From positions 1 to 64,000 of the forward strand of contig JADCEV010000041.1 of NCBI GenBank assembly GCA_020249865.1: a DNA stretch of 64,000 bases, read 5' to 3'. The position numbers and the translations under genes were made by a program. Below are positions 59,925 to 64,000 of the stretch, piece after piece; the stretch's first letter is position 1; every line of letters begins with the position of its first letter. This DNA is from Roseomonas sp. GTDB lineage: Bacteria; Pseudomonadota; Alphaproteobacteria; Acetobacterales; Acetobacteraceae. A model generated the notes under the pieces. It was not told the DNA's origin. It was given only the letters and a program-made list of their open reading frames with translations, and did no database searches.

Positions 59925-59957
59925 GCCCGTTTCCTTATTGCCCTAAGGGGCGCCTTT

Positions 59958-60599
59958 TTAATTCGTATGTAGCTTGGCGCCGCTGGCGGCCTGGATTTGG
60001 TCAAAGGTCACACCAGGCGCCAGATCACGCACCACGAAGCCCTTGCCCTTCACCACATCCAAAACGCCAAGATTGGTATAGACGCGGCTGACCGCGCCAG
60101 GTGTGGTCAGCGGATAGGTGCAGCGTTCCACAATCTTGTGTCCGCCATCCTTCGTGGTGTGTTCCATCACCACCCAAAGCCGCTTGGCGCCGGCGCCAAG
60201 ATCCATCGCCCCACCCACGGCGGGTGCCGAGTCATTTTCGCTGGTGGCCCAATTGGCGATATCGCCATTGGCCGCGACTTCGAAGGCACCCAACACGCAA
60301 AGATCAATATGCCCGCCACGGATCATCGCGAAGCTATCGGCGTGATGGAAATAGGAACCTCCGGGGCGCAGCGTCACAGCCTGCTTGCCGGCATTGACCA
60401 GCCAGGGGTCCACCTTATCCGGCGCGGGCGCGGGGCCCATGCCCAGAATGCCGTTTTCCGAATGCAAAATCACTTCACGTTCCAGCGGCACGTAATTCGC
60501 AATCATGGTCCGAATACCAATACCAAGATTGACGAACCAGCCTTCCGGAATGTCTTCAGCGACACGGGCGGCCATTTGCTTGCGGTCAAAGCCATTCAT
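59958..60599 (-). CDS. 3-oxoacid CoA-transferase subunit B
   Basis: MNGFDRKQMAARVAEDIPEGWFVNLGIGIRTMIANYVPLEREVILHSENGILGMGP. Confidence 0.95.
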   Translation of the reverse strand: MNGFDRKQMAARVAEDIPEGWFVNLGIGIRTMIANYVPLEREVILHSENGILGMGPAPAPDKVDPWLVNAGKQAVTLRPGGSYFHHADSFAMIRGGHIDLCVLGAFEVAANGDIANWATSENDSAPAVGGAMDLGAGAKRLWVVMEHTTKDGGHKIVERCTYPLTTPGAVSRVYTNLGVLDVVKGKGFVVRDLAPGVTFDQIQAASGAKLHTN

Positions 60600-60627
60600 G
60601 GTCTGATCCCCCTTCTTTCCTGCCTGC

Positions 60628-61308
60628 TCATGCCCATGCCGGGCCGCGGTCAACATGCAATACGCGCTTCACGAAAATGCCGGGCGTATGCACATTTTCC
60701 GGCACAATCTCACCCAATTCGCGGATGTGGCTCACCTGCGCGATGGTCATATCGGCTGCCATGGCCATTACCGGGTTGAAGTTCCGCCCGCTGGAACGAT
60801 AGGTGAGGTTACCCCAGCGATCCCCTTCCCAGGCTTCCACCAGCGCCACATCGGCTTTCAGCGCATGTTCCATGACATAGGTGCGCCCATTGAATTCACG
60901 CTGTTCCTTGCCATTCGCGAGGATCGTGCCAACCGATGTCGCGGTAAAAAACGCCGGCACGCCAGCACCCGCCGCACGCATGCGTTCTGCCATCGTGCCT
61001 TGCGGCACAATCTCAAGCTCGATCTTGCCTTGGCGATAAAGCTCCTCAAACACCACCGAACCGGCGGAGCGAGGAAAGGAACAGATGATCTTGCGCACCC
61101 GGCCCAATTCCATGAGCCGCGCGAGGCCAATACGCCCCGTGCCGGCGTTATTCGCCACGCAAGTCAGATCCGTTGCACCCTGTTCGATCAGCCCTTCAAT
61201 CAATTGGTCAGGCTGGCCGACAGCGCCGAAACCGCCGATCAGAACGGTTGATCCATCCTTGATACCCGCCATGGCATCCGCCATGGATTGAACAATCTTG
61301 TTGATCAT
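60628..61308 (-). CDS. 3-oxoacid CoA-transferase subunit A
   Basis: DGSTVLIGGFGAVGQPDQLIEGLIEQGATDLTCVANNAGTGRIGLARLMELGRVRKIICSFPRSA. Confidence 0.95.
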   Translation of the reverse strand: MINKIVQSMADAMAGIKDGSTVLIGGFGAVGQPDQLIEGLIEQGATDLTCVANNAGTGRIGLARLMELGRVRKIICSFPRSAGSVVFEELYRQGKIELEIVPQGTMAERMRAAGAGVPAFFTATSVGTILANGKEQREFNGRTYVMEHALKADVALVEAWEGDRWGNLTYRSSGRNFNPVMAMAADMTIAQVSHIRELGEIVPENVHTPGIFVKRVLHVDRGPAWA

Positions 61309-61338
61309 GCGTCTTTTCCCATCATCATTCAGACGTGC

Positions 61339-62196
61339 TCAGGCAAAACGAAACAGGCCATTGCTGACGACCACCTTGTCGCGTTCCACAACGCGCGCGC
61401 GGAAGGCGGCACCACCAGCCTCATGCCAAATCTCGCTCCGGATCGTCTCACCAGGATAGACCGGCGAAGAAAAGCGCAAATCCATCTTGCCGAAGCGCGA
61501 CGTGTCGTAATTGCAGAGTGTTTTCAGCAGCGCATGGCAGACCGTGCCGAAGGTGCAAAGCCCATGCAGGATGGGGCGCGGAAAGCCGGCGGCAGCAGCT
61601 ATTTTCGGGTCTATATGCAGCGGGTTCAAATCCGTGTTCAGGCGATAGATCAGCGCTTGTTCCGGGCGCGTTGCCAGATCAAGCGAGATATCCGGCGCAC
61701 GGTCCGGTTCCGGATGCGGCTGCTTCACCGGCCCGCTCGGTCCGCCAAAACCACCATCGCCACGCAGGAAGGATGTGCTGGTGAGTGTGGCCAGCAAATC
61801 GCCTGTCTTCGCATCAATCACCTGGCGTTCGGAATACATGAGCGCGCCTTTGCCCTCACCGCGATCCACGAGGCCCGTCACGCGCGAACGCCCGATGATT
61901 TCGCCCTCAGTAGGCAGCGGCTTATGCAGAATCAAACCCTGTTCGCCATGGACAATCTTCACCCAATCCATGCCGGTATCAGGATTACGCGACCAAAATC
62001 CCGGCGCGCCCAGCACCACGGGCATGGAGGGCATGACTTTCAGCCGTGGTTCATAGAGAAAATCGAGCTGCTGTTCATCCATCGGGTCCTGGCCGAGCCC
62101 GACAGAAAAATTATACATCGCCACATCCTGCCAGCGCAGATGCTGGCGCATTTCCGGGATGGGGTAGTTCAGCAATTTTTCATAGACGATCGGCAT
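61339..62196 (-). CDS. MaoC-type enoyl-CoA hydratase/dehydratase
   Basis: IYRLNTDLNPLHIDPKIAAAAGFPRPILHGLCTFGTVCHALL hydratase-2 motif. Confidence 0.95.
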   Translation of the reverse strand: MPIVYEKLLNYPIPEMRQHLRWQDVAMYNFSVGLGQDPMDEQQLDFLYEPRLKVMPSMPVVLGAPGFWSRNPDTGMDWVKIVHGEQGLILHKPLPTEGEIIGRSRVTGLVDRGEGKGALMYSERQVIDAKTGDLLATLTSTSFLRGDGGFGGPSGPVKQPHPEPDRAPDISLDLATRPEQALIYRLNTDLNPLHIDPKIAAAAGFPRPILHGLCTFGTVCHALLKTLCNYDTSRFGKMDLRFSSPVYPGETIRSEIWHEAGGAAFRARVVERDKVVVSNGLFRFA

Positions 62197-62197
62197 T

Positions 62198-64000
62198 TCA
62201 ATGCCCTTCCTCAATTTCAATCACCGCATCCGCGGCAAAGGCGCCCTGCCCTGCCGGCAACACCAGCATGGGGTTCACATCAACCGATGCCAAACGCGGC
62301 CCCGCCGCCACGGCAAAACGCGATAGCGCGGCAAGCGCTTCCGACAGCGCCTTCACATCGGCCTTGGGTTTGCCACGTGCGCCATCCAGCAAGGGAAAAC
62401 CCTTGAGCGAACGGATCATGGCTTCCGCTTCGGTCGCATTGAAGGGGCAGCGGCGGAAGGCGACATCCTTCAGGATTTCGATGAAGACACCGCCAAGCCC
62501 CACCATGGCCACAGGACCAAACACAGGATCACGCAGCACACCAAGCGCCATTTCAACACCGCCGGTGATTTGCTTCGCAATCAGCACGCCTTCGATGCGC
62601 GCCTTGGGCGCGTGTTGCGCAGCGCGGGCGAGCAAGGTCGCATACGCCTCACGCACCGCAGCCGTGTCGGCCAAGTTCAGGATCACGCCACCGATTTCGC
62701 TCTTGTGCAGAATATCGGGGGAGAGGATTTTCGCCACCACCGGATAGCCCATGGCCTCCGCCACGCGCACCGCTTCTTCAACACTAGTGCAGGCTTGTTC
62801 CGGCACGGCAGGCACGCCCGCTTCGGCCAAAAGGCGCTTGGCTTCGGCTTCCGTTGGCGTTTGCGCGGGCAAGGACACATTCGGCAGCGCGCCCACAGCA
62901 CCCGCTTCCTGCCGCGCGAAATAAGCGCCGAAGCGGCCCATGGCGGCAATGGCATTCACCGCGCGCGTCGGGTCCTCGAAAACAATGAAGCCATCTTCTT
63001 CATATTCGCGCACCTTCTCACGCGAACAAATCGCCGACAGCACCCAAAGCCGATCCCGACGCTTTGCAATGGCATCGCGCATGAAGGGCCTGAGTTTCGG
63101 CGCCATGGAGGTTGAGCCCCCCGTCTGCGTCAAAAACACCAGAACGGAAGGATAGCCACCATCGCCGGCGGTGGCTTCCAGGAAGTCGCCGAAAAGCTCG
63201 GTCTGGTTCACCGCTTGCGCGGTGCAATCCACCGGGTTGCGCGGCGCGCAGAAGCTGATCAGGCCGCGCAGCTTATCCTGCGACGCCTGTGGCATTTCCG
63301 GCATGGGCAGGCCGACCGCTTCCGATGCATCGGAAATCAGCACACCGGCGCCGCCACTCACGGTCAGCACCCCAAGGGAATTATTGGCCGGATAAATGCG
63401 CCGCGATGCTGCGTAAGCGATATCGAGCATTTCTTCCGTGGTGCGCGCGCGCAAGACGCCGAATTCATCCAGCACCGCTTGCGTCACGGCATCATCACCC
63501 GCGATGGAAGCGGTGTGGGATTTCGCCGCCGCACCACCCAAAGCGCTGGCGCCGACCTTCATCATGATGACCGGCTTGCGGTTGCGCCGCGCCAGATCAA
63601 GGGCTGCGACAAAACCGGCACTTTCGCGAATACCCTCCGCATAGGCGCAGATCACTTCCACTTCCGGCGCCTGCGCCATCCAGCCAATCGCCTCACCCAG
63701 CGAAACATCGGCTTCATTGCCGGTCGTGACGCAAACCGTGGTGCCGAGCCCGCGCTGACGCGCAACCGCAAACACATGCGTGCCATAGGCGCCGGATTGG
63801 GAGGCGATGCCGATATTGCCGCGAATGGGCCAACCCTGTTCGAAGGAAAGGGAGAAGATCGGATAAAAACCAATCGCGGCATTGAACAACCCAAGGCAAT
63901 TCGGCCCCAGCATGCGCATGCCATGCCGACGCGCGGCGGCAACCAAGCGTTCCTGCATCGCGGCACCTGCCTCATCCACCTCCGCAAAACCTGCGGTGAA
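62198..64000 (-). CDS. Acetate--CoA ligase (ADP-forming)-like acyl-CoA synthetase, 5' end truncated by window
   Basis: MLGPNCLGLFNAAIGFYPIFS, GNIGIASQSGAYGTHVFAVA, ATP-grasp region GYPVVAKILSPDILHKSEIGGVILNL; frame stays open to 64000. Confidence 0.95.
   Translation of the reverse strand, partial: FTAGFAEVDEAGAAMQERLVAAARRHGMRMLGPNCLGLFNAAIGFYPIFSLSFEQGWPIRGNIGIASQSGAYGTHVFAVARQRGLGTTVCVTTGNEADVSLGEAIGWMAQAPEVEVICAYAEGIRESAGFVAALDLARRNRKPVIMMKVGASALGGAAAKSHTASIAGDDAVTQAVLDEFGVLRARTTEEMLDIAYAASRRIYPANNSLGVLTVSGGAGVLISDASEAVGLPMPEMPQASQDKLRGLISFCAPRNPVDCTAQAVNQTELFGDFLEATAGDGGYPSVLVFLTQTGGSTSMAPKLRPFMRDAIAKRRDRLWVLSAICSREKVREYEEDGFIVFEDPTRAVNAIAAMGRFGAYFARQEAGAVGALPNVSLPAQTPTEAEAKRLLAEAGVPAVPEQACTSVEEAVRVAEAMGYPVVAKILSPDILHKSEIGGVILNLADTAAVREAYATLLARAAQHAPKARIEGVLIAKQITGGVEMALGVLRDPVFGPVAMVGLGGVFIEILKDVAFRRCPFNATEAEAMIRSLKGFPLLDGARGKPKADVKALSEALAALSRFAVAAGPRLASVDVNPMLVLPAGQGAFAADAVIEIEEGH

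Noticed and set aside
1-64000. CRISPR arrays, tRNA/rRNA genes, IS elements, prophage, toxin-antitoxin or defence islands
   Set aside because: No periodic repeats, cloverleaf-like segments, transposase/integrase motifs or defence-gene signatures were seen in intergenic DNA or ORFs; a short cryptic element could still be missed by eye.
62198-64000. Frameshifted or pseudogene acyl-CoA synthetase because the ORF starts at 63979
   Set aside because: The frame continues upstream (FTAGFAEVDEAGAAM) to the window edge; it is truncated by the window, not a pseudogene.

Overview
This 64 kb high-GC window looks like ordinary chromosome from an alphaproteobacterium. It resembles Acetobacteraceae/Roseomonas by gene content, but that is an inference and was not tested. 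It is densely coding. I saw no CRISPR array, tRNA, rRNA, IS element, prophage or plasmid signature. The housekeeping blocks are aspS, rnd, thrS-infC, gltA, folK, rpoZ-relA/spoT-acpS-lepB-rnc-era-recO, parC and rpmH-rnpA-yidD-yidC-engB. The metabolic and transport blocks are: an SDH/FRD-like complex divergent from a TPP enzyme; class II aldolase + UxaA; a BMP-type nucleoside ABC importer; amidohydrolase + GMC oxidoreductase; and an acyl-CoA catabolic cluster with amidase, two acyl-CoA dehydrogenases, enoyl-CoA hydratase, CoA-transferase A/B, MaoC and an acyl-CoA ligase. The most interesting items are: (1) a TPP riboswitch with a readable expression platform in front of a solitary family-5 ABC substrate-binding protein, a candidate undescribed thiamine/precursor uptake component; (2) an orphan HMW1C-like GT41 N-glycosyltransferase next to infC; (3) an apparent AUA start codon for infC; (4) a sixA-CYTH/CHAD pair with a degenerate CYTH signature; (5) an acyl-CoA dehydrogenase pair that lacks the canonical C-terminal catalytic Glu motif; (6) structured leaders, including rpmH and a small ORFan gene. 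All product calls come from reading motifs in the translations. No database search was run.
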